Part shown: in pieces, positions 1-9,184 of the stretch | Position numbering within the stretch: position 1 is the first letter of the stretch | Layout of the letters: every line of letters begins with the position of its first letter | Assembly (NCBI RefSeq): GCF_037055355.1 | Contig: NZ_CP146350.1 | Span: 6,285,001 to 6,349,000 of the forward strand | Reading direction: 5' to 3' | Source of the DNA: Streptomyces sp. DG1A-41 | Lineage (GTDB): Bacteria > Actinomycetota > Actinomycetes > Streptomycetales > Streptomycetaceae | DNA: 64,000 nt | The notes under the pieces: generated by a model | What the model was told of the DNA's origin: nothing | The model's database searches: none | Seen by the model: the letters and a program-made list of their open reading frames with translations, nothing else | Position numbers and translations under genes: made by a program

Positions 1-1
1 C

Positions 2-244
2 CGCCTGCACCAGGAGTACCGCGCCCCGGCCATGCCCGAGAGCGCGGCGCTGGTGGAGCGGCTGCGGGCCGAGGGCGTCCCCGCGGTGATCTCCGGCGCC
101 GGCCCCACGGTCATGGCGCTGGCCGACGCGGGCACCGCCGACAAGGTCGAGGCCCTGGCGGGCGCGGACTGGGCCGCGAACCGGCTGAGCCTCGATCCGC
201 AGGGCGCGATCGTGCTGCCGCTCGCGACCTCCACGGACATTTAG
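2..244 (+). CDS. thrB: Homoserine kinase, C-terminal part
   Basis: The last 80 residues of a homoserine kinase, which phosphorylates L-homoserine in threonine synthesis; the start lies before the window. The frame is open from base 2 to a TAG stop. It carries the third GHMP-kinase motif ([11 protein letters not shown]), a glycine-rich loop near the C-terminus of this family, and ends LATSTDI. A thrB directly upstream of rho is the usual actinomycete order (hom-thrC-thrB-rho, from memory). Another GHMP kinase could carry the same motif, so the name rests on motif plus neighbourhood. Confidence 0.85.
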   Translation, partial: RLHQEYRAPAMPESAALVERLRAEGVPAVISGAGPTVMALADAGTADKVEALAGADWAANRLSLDPQGAIVLPLATSTDI

Positions 245-646
245 AAGCGCACGGTTGCCGGATTTCGAGAGGGGGAATGTTTGTTGGATCCGGTAGTGTT
301 AACCTCAAGTCTGCACCCGACCCCACCATGGCGAGGTGCCTCGTGTCCCCGTCCGGGACAGACATTCTTCCGGGAGCCCCCCAAACCGCACTGTGTTCCG
401 TACGTCGGACCGTACGCCGTACACGGACACTGAGCGGGGCGCAGGGCATGCTCCGGAACCGGTGCGACCACGCCGCGTGACACTGACATTGGGTGCCACG
501 GCATACGGAAGCGCCATCACCAGATTCCTCCGCCGCTGAGGCGGACCACCGCCCCGGCACGGTTCACACCACACGGACCGAAGCCGGACAGCACAACCGG
601 TCGCCGAGCCAGACAGGCCGACGTCCGCTCCAGGGAAGGACCCTTC
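245..646 (+). other. Long rho leader / intergenic region (402 bp)
   Basis: No credible gene lies here. The region separates thrB from rho and presumably holds rho's promoter and a long 5' untranslated leader; the only promoter-like match seen is at 274-300. Bases 395-420 are rich in short CGTACG-like palindromes. Rho genes are often autoregulated through their leader RNA; that is family knowledge and is not shown here. Confidence 0.5.
274..300 (+). promoter_or_regulatory. Possible sigma-R-type promoter upstream of rho
   Basis: GGAAT at 274-278 is followed after 19 bases by GTT at 298-300. This fits the GGAAT-N18/19-GTT pattern of the thiol-stress sigma factor SigR of streptomycetes. It would give a leader of roughly 340 nt before the rho start. 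The match is short and could be chance. Confidence 0.35.
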
Positions 647-2665
647 GTGAGCGACACCACCGATCTGATGGGCGCACGTGTCGAGGAGACCGCTGCCGCG
701 CCCGCCACGGACGCCTCCGCGCCTGCCACCGGTGCCGGCTCCCGGCGGCGCCGCGGTACCGGCCTCGAGGGCATGGTGCTGGCCGAGCTGCAACAGGTCG
801 CATCCGGCCTCGGTATCAGGGGCACCGCGCGTATGCGCAAGAGCCAGCTGATCGAGGTCATCAAGGAGGCGCAGGCGTCCGGCGGCGCCGCCCCGGCCGC
901 GAAGGCCGAGGCCCCCGCCGAGACCAAGCCGAAGCGCCGCGCCACCTCCAGGACCCGTACGGGGGACAACGCCGACAAGGCGGAGAAGAAGGCGGACGCG
1001 AAGCAGGCCTCCGAGGCCCCCGCAGAGAAGGCCGACAAGGCCGAGAACGCCGTGGCCCAGCAGCAGATCGAAATCCCCGGCCAGCCTGCCAGCGATGACG
1101 CGCCCTCCGAGCGCCGCCGTCGCCGGGCCACCGCCGACGCCGGCTCGCCGGCCGCCGCCGCTCCCGAGACGATCGCCGCCGAGGCGAAGAACGAGTCCAG
1201 GGGCGAGTCGCAGCCGCAGCAGCAGTCCCAGAACGACGCCAAGTCCGACGCGGGTGAGGGCGGCGAGGGCCGTCGTCGCGACCGCCGTGACCGTGGCCGG
1301 GACCGCGACCGCCGTGGCAACAAGGGCGACGACCAGCAGGGCGGCCAGCGCGGCCAGCAGAACCAGCAGAGCGGCGGCGGCCGTCAGGACCGTGACCGTC
1401 AGCGGGCCGATGAGGACGGGGACGACTTCGAGGGTGGCCGCCGTGGCCGTCGCGGGCGTTACCGCGACCGCCGTGGCCGTCGCGGCCGCGACGACATCGC
1501 CTCCGAGCCGCAGATCGCCGAGGACGACGTCCTGATCCCTGTCGCGGGCATCCTGGACATCCTCGACAACTACGCCTTCATCCGCACGAGCGGCTACCTG
1601 CCCGGCCCGAACGACGTGTACGTCTCCCTCGCCCAGGTCCGCAAGAACGGCCTGCGCAAGGGCGACCACATCACCGGTGCCGTCCGTCAGCCGAAGGAAG
1701 GCGAGCGCCGCGAGAAGTTCAACGCGCTGGTGCGCCTGGACTCCGTCAACGGCATGGCGCCCGAACACGGCCGCGGCCGCCCGGAGTTCAACAAGCTCAC
1801 GCCGCTGTACCCGCAGGACCGGCTCCGTCTGGAGACCGACCCGGGCGTGCTGACCACCCGCATCATCGACCTCGTGTCGCCGATCGGCAAGGGCCAGCGC
1901 GGTCTGATCGTGGCCCCGCCGAAGACCGGCAAGACCATGATCATGCAGGCGATCGCCAACGCGATCACGCACAACAACCCCGAGTGCCACCTGATGGTCG
2001 TCCTCGTCGACGAGCGTCCGGAAGAGGTCACCGACATGCAGCGGTCGGTCAAGGGCGAGGTCATCTCCTCGACCTTCGACCGCCCGGCCGAGGACCACAC
2101 CACGGTCGCCGAGCTCGCCATCGAGCGCGCCAAGCGCCTGGTGGAGCTGGGCCACGACGTCGTCGTCCTGCTGGACTCCATCACGCGCCTGGGCCGTGCG
2201 TACAACCTCGCCGCCCCGGCCTCCGGCCGCATCCTGTCCGGTGGTGTCGACTCGACGGCGCTGTACCCGCCGAAGCGCTTCTTCGGTGCCGCGCGGAACA
2301 TCGAGGACGGCGGCTCGCTGACCATCCTCGCCACCGCCCTGGTGGACACCGGGTCCCGCATGGACGAGGTGATCTTCGAGGAGTTCAAGGGCACGGGCAA
2401 CGCCGAGCTCAAGCTCGACCGGAAGCTCGCCGACAAGCGCATCTTCCCGGCGGTGGACGTGGACGCGTCCGGTACCCGTAAGGAAGAGATCCTGCTCGCC
2501 AACGACGAGCTCGCCATCGTCTGGAAGCTGCGCCGGGTGCTGCATGCCCTCGACCAGCAGCAGGCGGTCGAGCTGCTCCTCGACAAGATGAAGCAGACGA
2601 AGTCGAACGCCGAGTTCCTGATGCAGATCCAGAAGACCACTCCGACGCCGGGCAACGGCGACTGA
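647..2665 (+). CDS. rho: Transcription termination factor Rho
   Basis: Hexameric RNA helicase that ends transcription at Rho-dependent sites. The GTG start at 647 follows a GGGAAGGA ribosome site at 633-640. Domain order: Rho-N helix-loop fold (about 35-80); a long low-complexity insertion rich in Arg, Asp, Gln and Gly (about 85-285, with RDRDRR-like runs); the cold-shock RNA-binding domain (about 295-370, [11 protein letters not shown]); and the RecA-like ATPase with Walker A APPKTGKT (about 422) and Walker [11 protein letters not shown] (about 504). The R-loop region reads [11 protein letters not shown]. The 672-residue length is far above the roughly 420 of E. coli Rho because of the insertion, as expected for actinobacteria. 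A terminator hairpin follows. Confidence 0.98.
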   Translation: MSDTTDLMGARVEETAAAPATDASAPATGAGSRRRRGTGLEGMVLAELQQVASGLGIRGTARMRKSQLIEVIKEAQASGGAAPAAKAEAPAETKPKRRATSRTRTGDNADKAEKKADAKQASEAPAEKADKAENAVAQQQIEIPGQPASDDAPSERRRRRATADAGSPAAAAPETIAAEAKNESRGESQPQQQSQNDAKSDAGEGGEGRRRDRRDRGRDRDRRGNKGDDQQGGQRGQQNQQSGGGRQDRDRQRADEDGDDFEGGRRGRRGRYRDRRGRRGRDDIASEPQIAEDDVLIPVAGILDILDNYAFIRTSGYLPGPNDVYVSLAQVRKNGLRKGDHITGAVRQPKEGERREKFNALVRLDSVNGMAPEHGRGRPEFNKLTPLYPQDRLRLETDPGVLTTRIIDLVSPIGKGQRGLIVAPPKTGKTMIMQAIANAITHNNPECHLMVVLVDERPEEVTDMQRSVKGEVISSTFDRPAEDHTTVAELAIERAKRLVELGHDVVVLLDSITRLGRAYNLAAPASGRILSGGVDSTALYPPKRFFGAARNIEDGGSLTILATALVDTGSRMDEVIFEEFKGTGNAELKLDRKLADKRIFPAVDVDASGTRKEEILLANDELAIVWKLRRVLHALDQQQAVELLLDKMKQTKSNAEFLMQIQKTTPTPGNGD

Positions 2666-2679
2666 GGTAAGCACTGGGC

Positions 2680-2712
2680 AAAGGGCCGCTCCCGTGAACG
2701 GGGCGGCCCTTT
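2680..2712 (+). terminator. Hairpin terminator after rho
   Basis: A perfect 10-bp stem, AAAGGGCCGC at 2680-2689 pairing with GCGGCCCTTT at 2703-2712, with a 13-nt loop. It lies 14 bp after the rho stop, so Rho's own gene appears to end at an intrinsic terminator. Confidence 0.8.
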
Positions 2713-2730
2713 GTGGTGCTCGTATGCAGG

Positions 2731-2761
2731 TAGGATCACGCTCTCTTCGAACATGTGATCC
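2731..2761 (+). promoter_or_regulatory. Candidate -10 box and inverted repeat before the protease gene
   Basis: TAGGAT at 2731-2736 resembles a housekeeping -10 hexamer, though no good -35 box is seen. It overlaps an inverted repeat, GGATCAC at 2733-2739 and GTGATCC at 2755-2761, 15 bases apart. The repeat could be an operator or a leader hairpin just ahead of the GTG start at 2777. Confidence 0.35.
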
Positions 2762-2776
2762 CGAGGGGGGACATAC

Positions 2777-4588
2777 GTGGGTACATCCATGCCTGGGGGC
2801 GGTCGGCACAGACGCCGGATACGTCTCGCACTGCCCGTCGCCGCGGCCGGTGTGGCCGCCGCCGTGGCCGCCGCGCTGCTGACGACGTCCGCAGGCGCGG
2901 CCACCGCACTGCCGCGGCCGACGATCAAGCCCGCCACCAGCTCGCCGTCGCTCGCCGAGCTGGAGAAGCGCGTCGCGGGCGCCATGGCCGGTGACGACGT
3001 CGCCGGGAAGACGACCAAGTCGTCGCTCAGCACGAGCAGGAACACCAGCGGCTCCGCCATCGACCCGAAGATCATCGGTGGCAGCGAGACCACCATCACC
3101 TCGGCCCCGTGGATGGCGCAGCTCCACTACTACGACGACCGGGGCACCTCGACCACCAGCGACGACATCGGCTTCTTCTGCGGTGGCGCCGTCGTCGCGC
3201 CGACGAAGATCCTCACCGCCGCGCACTGCGTCAAGGGCTACGACTGGCGCGCCAACGGCGCCATCGTCACCGGCACCTCCCAGCTGCCCTCGGCCGACGG
3301 CACCGACCTGCACGGCGGCACCGTCACCGGCGTCTGGCGGCAGTGGAACCACCCGTCGTACAACGCGACGACCATCGACAACGACATCGCGGTGCTCACC
3401 CTGCCCGTCCCGGTCAAGGCGACGCCGATCCGCATGACGACGTCCGGCGACACCACGTCGTACAAGGCCGGCACCAGCGCCAAGGTCTACGGCTGGGGCC
3501 GCACCAGCTCCACCAGCGACGACATCTCCGAGACGCTGAAGACGGCCACGCTGCCCGTCCAGTCCGACACCACCTGCGCCGGGGCGTACGGCAGCGACTT
3601 CGTCAGGGGCCACATGGTCTGCGCGGGCAACCCCGCCACCGGCAGCGACGCCGGCACCACCACCGTCTGCAACGGCGACTCCGGCGGCCCCCTGGTCGTC
3701 AACAACCGGATCGTCGGTGTCGTCTCCTGGGGCGTGAGGGACTGCGTCGCCAAGGGCGCCTACAGCGTCTTCAGCAAGGTCAGCACGTACGTGGGCGCCG
3801 CCTACCCGCGGCTCGACGACACCAACGTCAACGGCGACCACAGGGCCGACCTGTGGGTGCGCAACGCCTCCACCAAGACCGGCTACTCCAAGAACTCCAA
3901 CGGCACGTCCTTCGCCGCCCGCGAGTCCTGGGGCAACTGGAACGGCGTCAACGTCGTCCTGCAGACCGACCTCGACCGCGACGGCTACCAGGACCTGGTC
4001 TACCGGGTCAGCTCCACCGGCGACGTCTACTGGACGCACTACGTGATCTCCAGCGGCACCTGGTCCACCCAGCAGATCGCCGACAACTGGGCGACCCGCA
4101 CCCGCATCATCACCCCGGGTGACGTCACCGGCGACTACCTGCCCGACCTGCTCTCGGTCGACTCCGCGGGCGTGATGTGGATCTACCCGGGCAAGGGCAA
4201 CGGCACCTTCGCGCCCCGAGTGAAGGTCGGCTCCGGCTGGAACCAGTACAACTCCGTGCGCGGCCACGGCGACTTCACCGGGGACGGCAAGACCGACCTG
4301 ATCGCCCGCAGCAAGTCGGGCGGCTACGTGTACCTGTACAAGGGCACGGGCACGGTCGGCTCCGGCGCGTTCTCCAGCCGTGTCAAGGTGCGCACCTGGA
4401 GCGGCACGACGTACAACGCCTTCGACGCGACCGGCGACATCACCGGCGACGGCAAGGCCGACTTCCTGGCCCGCACCCCCGGCGGCACGCTCTACCTGTA
4501 CCCGGGCACCGGCAAGGCGACCAGCGAGATCTTCGCCACAAGGAAGTCCGTCGGCACCGATTTCAAGCAGTACGACATCTTCGGCTGA
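2777..4588 (+). CDS. Secreted trypsin-fold serine protease with FG-GAP repeats
   Basis: Predicted exported S1-family protease. The GTG start follows a GAGGGGGG ribosome site. Residues 1-45 form a signal peptide (Arg-rich n-region, Ala/Val core, cleavage near SAGAATA). The mature protease starts near IIGGSE (about 96) and shows the triad: His in TAAHC, Asp in NDIAVL, Ser in GDSGGPL. The residue six before the catalytic Ser is Thr rather than the Asp of trypsin, so trypsin-like Lys/Arg specificity is not expected. From about 345 to the end are four to five FG-GAP/VCBS repeats with Asp-rich loops such as DFTGDGKTDL and DITGDGKADF, likely a calcium-binding beta-propeller. Substrate unknown. A 14-bp hairpin follows. 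Confidence 0.93.
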   Translation: MGTSMPGGGRHRRRIRLALPVAAAGVAAAVAAALLTTSAGAATALPRPTIKPATSSPSLAELEKRVAGAMAGDDVAGKTTKSSLSTSRNTSGSAIDPKIIGGSETTITSAPWMAQLHYYDDRGTSTTSDDIGFFCGGAVVAPTKILTAAHCVKGYDWRANGAIVTGTSQLPSADGTDLHGGTVTGVWRQWNHPSYNATTIDNDIAVLTLPVPVKATPIRMTTSGDTTSYKAGTSAKVYGWGRTSSTSDDISETLKTATLPVQSDTTCAGAYGSDFVRGHMVCAGNPATGSDAGTTTVCNGDSGGPLVVNNRIVGVVSWGVRDCVAKGAYSVFSKVSTYVGAAYPRLDDTNVNGDHRADLWVRNASTKTGYSKNSNGTSFAARESWGNWNGVNVVLQTDLDRDGYQDLVYRVSSTGDVYWTHYVISSGTWSTQQIADNWATRTRIITPGDVTGDYLPDLLSVDSAGVMWIYPGKGNGTFAPRVKVGSGWNQYNSVRGHGDFTGDGKTDLIARSKSGGYVYLYKGTGTVGSGAFSSRVKVRTWSGTTYNAFDATGDITGDGKADFLARTPGGTLYLYPGTGKATSEIFATRKSVGTDFKQYDIFG

Positions 4589-4630
4589 AACCGCAGGTGA
4601 GCGAGGTACCCCTCGCTGTGACGAACACAC

Positions 4631-4663
4631 ACTGTGCCCACCGCCGCACGCGGTGGGCACAGT
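4631..4663 (+). terminator. Strong hairpin terminator after the protease gene
   Basis: A perfect 14-bp stem, 4631-4644 pairing with 4650-4663, around a five-base loop (CGCAC). It separates the protease gene from the LCP gene. No long U-tract follows, which is common in high-GC actinomycetes. Confidence 0.85.
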
Positions 4664-4797
4664 CCGTTGTGCAACCCTTTCCCGAGTTTCTCCGTCTGAC
4701 CAGGCGGAGCGACGATGGTGCCAGGAGGAAGTCCCCGATCGTTCACGCCTGGTACTGGCCGCAGGGGGTAACCGACCGTAGACGAGCTGAGGAGCAC

Positions 4798-5922
4798 ATG
4801 TCTGCCGAGAGCACGCCGGGTCCGGGCATACCGGACGATACCGGGCCGCGCCACCGCGCCAAGGGCCGACGCCGCAGGCCCCGCAAGCACAAGGGTCTGA
4901 TGGTGACGGCCTGGACCGCCGCGGGCATCGTGGTCCTGGGCGGCGCCGGGGCGGGGTACGTGTACTTCAAGCTCAACGGCAACCTCAAGAGCGTCAACAT
5001 CGACCAGGCTCTCGGCGCGGACCGGCCCAAGAAGGCCGACAACGGCTCGGAGAACATCCTCGTCCTCGGCTCCGACACCCGCGCCGGCGGCAACAAGAAG
5101 CTCGGCGGCGGCACCGACGACGGCAGCGCCCGCTCGGACACGGCGATGATCGTGCACGTATACAAGGGCCACAAGAAGGCCAGCGTGGTCTCCATCCCGC
5201 GCGACACCCTCATCGACCGGCCCGCGTGTACGGACACCAAGGGCAACGAGTACCCCGCCGCGAACGGCGTGATGTTCAACTCCGCGTACTCCACCGGCGG
5301 AGCCGCCTGCGCCGTGAAGACAGTCGAGTCGATCACCGACCTGCGGATGGACCACTACCTGGAGGTCGACTTCGCCGGCTTCCAGAAGCTCATCGACGAC
5401 CTCGGCGGCGTCGAGGTCACCACGACCAAGAGCATCGACGACCCCGACAGCCACCTGAAACTGAAGGCCGGCTCCCACAGACTCGACGGCGAACAGGCCC
5501 TCGGCCTGGTCCGCACGCGCCACGGCGTCGGCGACGGCTCCGACCTGGGCCGCATCCAGCTCCAGCAGGCCTTCATCAAGGCCCTGGTCCACCAGATCAA
5601 GGACGTCGGCGTCTTCACCAACCCGAAGAAGCTGCTCGACCTCGCCGAGACCGCGACCAAGACGGTGACGACCGACTCCGACCTCGGCTCGGTCAACAAG
5701 CTCGCGTCCTTCGCGAGCGGCCTCCAGGGCATCACCCCGTCCAACATGCACATGGTCACGATGCCGGTGGCCTACGACCCGGCCGACCCCAACCGCGTCC
5801 TCCTCCAGGAGAAGAAGGCCGACCAGATCTGGAAGGCCCTGGCGAACGACAAGCCGATCCCGAACAGCGCGACGAAGGGCACGGCGACAGGTGAAGCCAA
5901 GGGTGTCGTGAGCGGCTCTTGA
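4798..5922 (+). CDS. LytR-CpsA-Psr (LCP) family cell-wall glycopolymer ligase
   Basis: LCP enzymes move undecaprenyl-linked teichoic-acid-type polymers onto peptidoglycan at the outer membrane face. The ATG at 4798 follows GAGGAG; the frame is open further upstream, but the protein signature starts here. 374 residues: a basic cytoplasmic tail (KGRRRRPRKHK), one membrane segment (about 36-58), then the extracellular LCP domain with ENILVLGSDTR, SVVSIPRDT and a late Arg-rich motif (RTRHGVGDGSDLGR). The Asp and Arg residues of these motifs bind the pyrophosphate in characterised relatives. An undecaprenyl-phosphate sugar transferase lies 6 kb downstream, but the two are not in one operon. Confidence 0.93.
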   Translation: MSAESTPGPGIPDDTGPRHRAKGRRRRPRKHKGLMVTAWTAAGIVVLGGAGAGYVYFKLNGNLKSVNIDQALGADRPKKADNGSENILVLGSDTRAGGNKKLGGGTDDGSARSDTAMIVHVYKGHKKASVVSIPRDTLIDRPACTDTKGNEYPAANGVMFNSAYSTGGAACAVKTVESITDLRMDHYLEVDFAGFQKLIDDLGGVEVTTTKSIDDPDSHLKLKAGSHRLDGEQALGLVRTRHGVGDGSDLGRIQLQQAFIKALVHQIKDVGVFTNPKKLLDLAETATKTVTTDSDLGSVNKLASFASGLQGITPSNMHMVTMPVAYDPADPNRVLLQEKKADQIWKALANDKPIPNSATKGTATGEAKGVVSGS

Positions 5923-5925
5923 GGA

Positions 5926-5945
5926 CCGCGCCCCAAGGGGCGCGG
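5926..5945 (+). terminator. Hairpin after LCP gene, start of a common Streptomyces intergenic repeat
   Basis: CCGCGCCCC (5926-5934) pairs perfectly with GGGGCGCGG (5937-5945) over a two-base loop, four bases after the stop codon. The following bases to about 6000 (GCGGCTCCGCCGCGTGGGCG) look like the dispersed GC-rich intergenic element found after many Streptomyces genes; that recognition is from memory. Confidence 0.6.
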
Positions 5946-6003
5946 AACTGTGTCGTTTCGCGGCTCCGCCGCGTGGGCGCGAACAACCCCCACCGGCCCG
6001 CGG

Positions 6004-6029
6004 GGAATAGATCACAGCAACCCCCGGTT
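6004..6029 (+). promoter_or_regulatory. Sigma-R-type promoter of rpmE
   Basis: GGAAT (6004-6008, preceded by GG) is followed after exactly 18 bases by GTT (6027-6029), the SigR consensus. The expected transcript start is about 95-100 nt before the TTG start of rpmE. From memory, rpmE is an experimentally recognised SigR target in S. coelicolor, which makes this match much stronger than chance. It would couple synthesis of a zinc-cysteine ribosomal protein to disulfide stress. Confidence 0.75.
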
Positions 6030-6133
6030 TTGGGGGATGGCCCCGGTCCTGGCAGACTGGTACGTCGGCTCCGGTTCACGCTCCCGCACCCCGCGGCAGC
6101 GACCCGGCGCCCTCCCGAAACCTAGGAGACACC

Positions 6134-6355
6134 TTGAAGCGCGACATCCACCCCGCGTACGTCGAGACGCAGGTCAGCTGCACCTGCGGCGCGTCGTTCA
6201 CCACCCGCAGCACCATCGAGTCCGGCGCGATCCGCGCCGATGTGTGCTCCGAGTGCCACCCGTTCTACACGGGCAAGCAGAAGATCCTCGACACCGGTGG
6301 CCGCGTGGCCCGCTTCGAGGCCCGCTTCGGCAAGGCCGCCGGCTCCAAGAAGTAG
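6134..6355 (+). CDS. rpmE: Ribosomal protein bL31, zinc-binding form
   Basis: A 73-residue large-subunit ribosomal protein. The TTG start at 6134 is fixed by an AGGAGA ribosome site and by the conserved N-terminus MKRDIHP. Cys16, Cys18, Cys38 and Cys41 make it the zinc-binding (C+) type, which can store zinc and is swapped for a Cys-less paralogue under zinc starvation in other bacteria. The C-terminus is basic ([11 protein letters not shown]). It is transcribed alone between the SigR-like promoter and a hairpin at 6369. Confidence 0.97.
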   Translation: MKRDIHPAYVETQVSCTCGASFTTRSTIESGAIRADVCSECHPFYTGKQKILDTGGRVARFEARFGKAAGSKK

Positions 6356-6368
6356 CGAGCCCCATTTC

Positions 6369-6418
6369 GCCGGTCCGCGGCGCGCCCCCTCACCGGGCGC
6401 TCCGGGACCGGCGTTTTT
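6369..6418 (+). terminator. Terminator between rpmE and prfA
   Basis: GCCGGTCC (6369-6376) pairs with GGACCGGC (6405-6412), with a second GC-rich inner pairing, and TTTTT follows at 6414-6418. The U-run makes this a good intrinsic terminator for rpmE. Confidence 0.75.
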
Positions 6419-6460
6419 GGTCGCCCGCCCCTTCACCCCGCCAGTACACAGGAGCCCAAG

Positions 6461-7537
6461 ATGTTCGAGGCCGTCGAGGAACTCGTCGCCGAGCACGCCG
6501 ACCTGGAGAAGAAGCTCTCCGACCCGTCGGTCCACTCCGACCAGGCCAACGCGCGCAAGCTGAACAAGCGTTACGCCGAGCTCACCCCGATCGTCGCCAC
6601 GTACCGCTCCTGGACGCAGACGGGCGACGACATCGAGACCGCGCGCGAGTTCGCCGCCGACGACCCCGACTTCGTGGCCGAGGTCAAGGAGCTGGAGAAG
6701 CGGCACGAGGAGCTGACCGAGAAGCTGCGCCTCCTCCTCGTCCCGCGCGACCCCAGCGACGACAAGGACGTCATCCTCGAAATCAAGGCGGGCGCGGGCG
6801 GCGACGAATCGGCCCTGTTCGCCGGCGACCTGTTGCGCATGTACCTGCGGTACGCCGAGCGCGTCGGCTGGAAGACCGAGATCATCGACGCCACCGAGTC
6901 CGAGCTGGGCGGCTACAAGGACGTCCAGGTGGCCGTGAAAACCAAGGGCGGCCAGGGCGCGACGGAGCCCGGGCAGGGCGTGTGGGCCCGCCTGAAGTAC
7001 GAGGGCGGCGTGCACCGCGTGCAGCGCGTCCCCGCCACCGAGTCCCAGGGCCGTATCCACACCTCCGCCGCCGGTGTCCTCGTCACCCCCGAGGCCGAGG
7101 AGGTCGATGTCGAGATCAACCCGAACGACCTGCGCATCGACGTCTACCGCTCCTCCGGGCCGGGCGGGCAGTCCGTCAACACCACCGACTCCGCCGTGCG
7201 CATCACGCACGTCCCGACCGGAGTCGTCGCCTCCTGCCAGAACGAGAAGAGCCAGTTGCAGAACAAGGAGCAGGCACTGCGTATCCTGCGCTCCAGGCTG
7301 CTCGCCATGGCACAGGAGGAGGCGGAGAGGGAGGCCGCCGACGCCCGCCGCAGCCAGGTCCGCACCGTCGACCGCTCCGAGAAGATCCGTACGTACAACT
7401 TCCCGGAGAACCGCATCTCGGACCACCGCGTCGGCTACAAGGCGTACAACCTGGACCAGGTCCTGGACGGCGACCTCGACGCGGTGATCCAGGCCTGCGT
7501 CGACGCGGACTCGGCGGCGAAGCTCGCGGCCGCGTAG
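6461..7537 (+). CDS. prfA: Peptide chain release factor RF1
   Basis: Reads UAA and UAG stop codons and triggers peptide release. 358 residues, the normal length. The ATG at 6461 follows AGGAG. The catalytic GGQ lies in [10 protein letters not shown] (about 235), and a PAT tripeptide in [10 protein letters not shown] (about 189) matches the RF1 codon-recognition motif. The coiled N-terminal domain and the C-terminal KIRTYNFP...DHRVG stretch are typical. prmC, which methylates the GGQ glutamine, follows 47 bp later, a near-universal pairing. Confidence 0.98.
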   Translation: MFEAVEELVAEHADLEKKLSDPSVHSDQANARKLNKRYAELTPIVATYRSWTQTGDDIETAREFAADDPDFVAEVKELEKRHEELTEKLRLLLVPRDPSDDKDVILEIKAGAGGDESALFAGDLLRMYLRYAERVGWKTEIIDATESELGGYKDVQVAVKTKGGQGATEPGQGVWARLKYEGGVHRVQRVPATESQGRIHTSAAGVLVTPEAEEVDVEINPNDLRIDVYRSSGPGGQSVNTTDSAVRITHVPTGVVASCQNEKSQLQNKEQALRILRSRLLAMAQEEAEREAADARRSQVRTVDRSEKIRTYNFPENRISDHRVGYKAYNLDQVLDGDLDAVIQACVDADSAAKLAAA

Positions 7538-7584
7538 GACACACAGGAGTATCCACAGGAAGTACCGAGTACCGGAGGACTTGC

Positions 7585-8466
7585 GTGCAGCAGTCATTTG
7601 GGGGGCGACCCCCAAGCCCCCGCAGCGTGCTGCTCGCGGAGGTGGCCCAGGCCACCCAGCGGCTCGCCGACGCCGGCGTGCCCTCGCCGCGCACCGACGC
7701 GGAGGAGCTCGCCGCGTTCGTGCACGGCGTCAAGCGCGGCGAGCTGCACTCCGTCAAGGACTCCGACTTCGACGCCCGCTACTGGGAGGTCATCGCCCGC
7801 CGCGAGGCCCGCGAACCGCTCCAGCACATCACCGGGCGCGCCTATTTCCGGTACCTGGAACTCCAGGTCGGCCCCGGGGTGTTCGTGCCCCGGCCCGAGA
7901 CGGAGTCCGTGGTCGGCTGGGCCATAGACGCCGTACGCGCCATGGACGTCGTCGAGCCGTGCATCGTCGACCTGTGCACCGGCTCCGGCGCCATCGCGCT
8001 CGCCCTCGCCCAAGAGGTGCCCCGCTCGCGCGTGTACGCCGTGGAGCTGTCCGAGGACGCCCTCAGGTGGACCCGCAAGAACGTGGAGGGGTCCAGGGTC
8101 GAGCTGCGCCAGGGAGACGCCCTGACGGCCTTCCCGGACCTCGACGGCCAGGTCGACCTGGTCATCTCCAACCCGCCGTACATCCCGCTCACCGAGTGGG
8201 AGTACGTCGCCCCCGAGGCGCGGGACTACGACCCCGGCCTGGCCCTGTTCTCCGGCGAGGACGGCCTCGACCTCATCCGCGGCCTGGAGCGCACCGCGCA
8301 CCGGCTGCTGCGCCCCGGCGGCGTCGTGGTCGTGGAGCACGCCGACACCCAGGGCGGCCAGGTGCCGTGGATCTTCGCCGAGGACCGGGGCTGGACCGAC
8401 GCCGCAGACCATCCGGATCTGAACAACCGCCCGCGTTTCGCCACGGCCCGCAAGGCGCTGCCGTGA
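7585..8466 (+). CDS. prmC: Release-factor glutamine N5-methyltransferase PrmC
   Basis: Methylates the GGQ glutamine of release factors using S-adenosylmethionine. The GTG at 7585 is the best start: GGAGG lies seven bases before it and the frame above is not conserved. It adds about a dozen residues before the usual LLAEVAQATQRL N-terminus. 293 residues: a helical N-terminal domain (1-90), then a Rossmann methyltransferase fold with VDLCTGSGAIALAL (SAM binding) and the catalytic NPPY in ISNPPYIPL (about 195). Translationally close to prfA upstream and the tRNA-modification gene 70 bp downstream. Confidence 0.96.
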   Translation: MQQSFGGRPPSPRSVLLAEVAQATQRLADAGVPSPRTDAEELAAFVHGVKRGELHSVKDSDFDARYWEVIARREAREPLQHITGRAYFRYLELQVGPGVFVPRPETESVVGWAIDAVRAMDVVEPCIVDLCTGSGAIALALAQEVPRSRVYAVELSEDALRWTRKNVEGSRVELRQGDALTAFPDLDGQVDLVISNPPYIPLTEWEYVAPEARDYDPGLALFSGEDGLDLIRGLERTAHRLLRPGGVVVVEHADTQGGQVPWIFAEDRGWTDAADHPDLNNRPRFATARKALP

Positions 8467-8536
8467 GCACACCGGGCACACCGCAGTCTTCGCAAACTTC
8501 ATCCCAGCAGCACGTGTACGAGGAGGCCAGCTAAAG

Positions 8537-9184
8537 ATGGCACGGCGATACGACACCAACGACGCGACCGACCGTGTGACCGGTCTGCGTGAGGCAGCGT
8601 CCGCCGTCCGCCGTGGCGAGCTCGTGGTGCTGCCGACGGACACCGTGTACGGCATCGGCGCCGACGCGTTCTCCTCGGAGGCGGTCGCCGACCTGCTGGA
8701 GGCCAAGGGCCGGGGCCGCAACATGCCCACCCCCGTGCTCATCGGCTCCCCGAACACGCTGCACGGGCTCGTCACGGACTTCTCGGAGCTGGCCTGGGAG
8801 CTGGTCGACGCGTTCTGGCCGGGCGCGCTGACGCTCGTCGCCAAGCACCAGCCGTCCCTCCAGTGGGACCTGGGCGACACCCGTGGCACGGTCGCCGTGC
8901 GCATGCCGCTGCACCCCGTCGCCATCGAGCTGCTGACGGAGGTGGGTCCGATGGCCGTCTCCTCCGCCAACCTCACCGGCCACCCGGCGCCGGAGAACTG
9001 CGACGCCGCGCAGGAGATGCTCGGCGACTCCGTCTCCGTCTACCTCGACGGCGGCCCGACCCCCGGCAACGTCCCGTCGTCGATCGTCGACGTGACCCGT
9101 GAGGTGCCGCTGCTGCTGCGCGCCGGCGCGCTCTCCGCGGAAGAGCTGCGAAAGGTCGTACCCGACCTCGAGGTGGCGAATTGA
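8537..9184 (+). CDS. tsaC: L-threonylcarbamoyladenylate synthase (Sua5/YciO/YrdC family)
   Basis: Makes threonylcarbamoyl-AMP from threonine, bicarbonate and ATP, the first step of the t6A modification of ANN-decoding tRNAs. 215 residues, a single YrdC domain without the C-terminal Sua5 extension. Family motifs: VVLPTDTVYGIGADA near residue 35, KGRGRNMPTPVLI near 60, and SSANLTGHPAP near 145. The ATG at 8537 is preceded by GGAGG. Its stop overlaps the next gene's TTG start, so the two are probably translated together. Confidence 0.94.
   Translation: MARRYDTNDATDRVTGLREAASAVRRGELVVLPTDTVYGIGADAFSSEAVADLLEAKGRGRNMPTPVLIGSPNTLHGLVTDFSELAWELVDAFWPGALTLVAKHQPSLQWDLGDTRGTVAVRMPLHPVAIELLTEVGPMAVSSANLTGHPAPENCDAAQEMLGDSVSVYLDGGPTPGNVPSSIVDVTREVPLLLRAGALSAEELRKVVPDLEVAN

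Noticed and set aside
305..4660. Very long open frame on the minus strand over rho and the protease gene
   Set aside because: It mirrors two well-supported genes; its composition (Val/Gly/Arg-rich, no domain) is the usual high-GC antisense effect.
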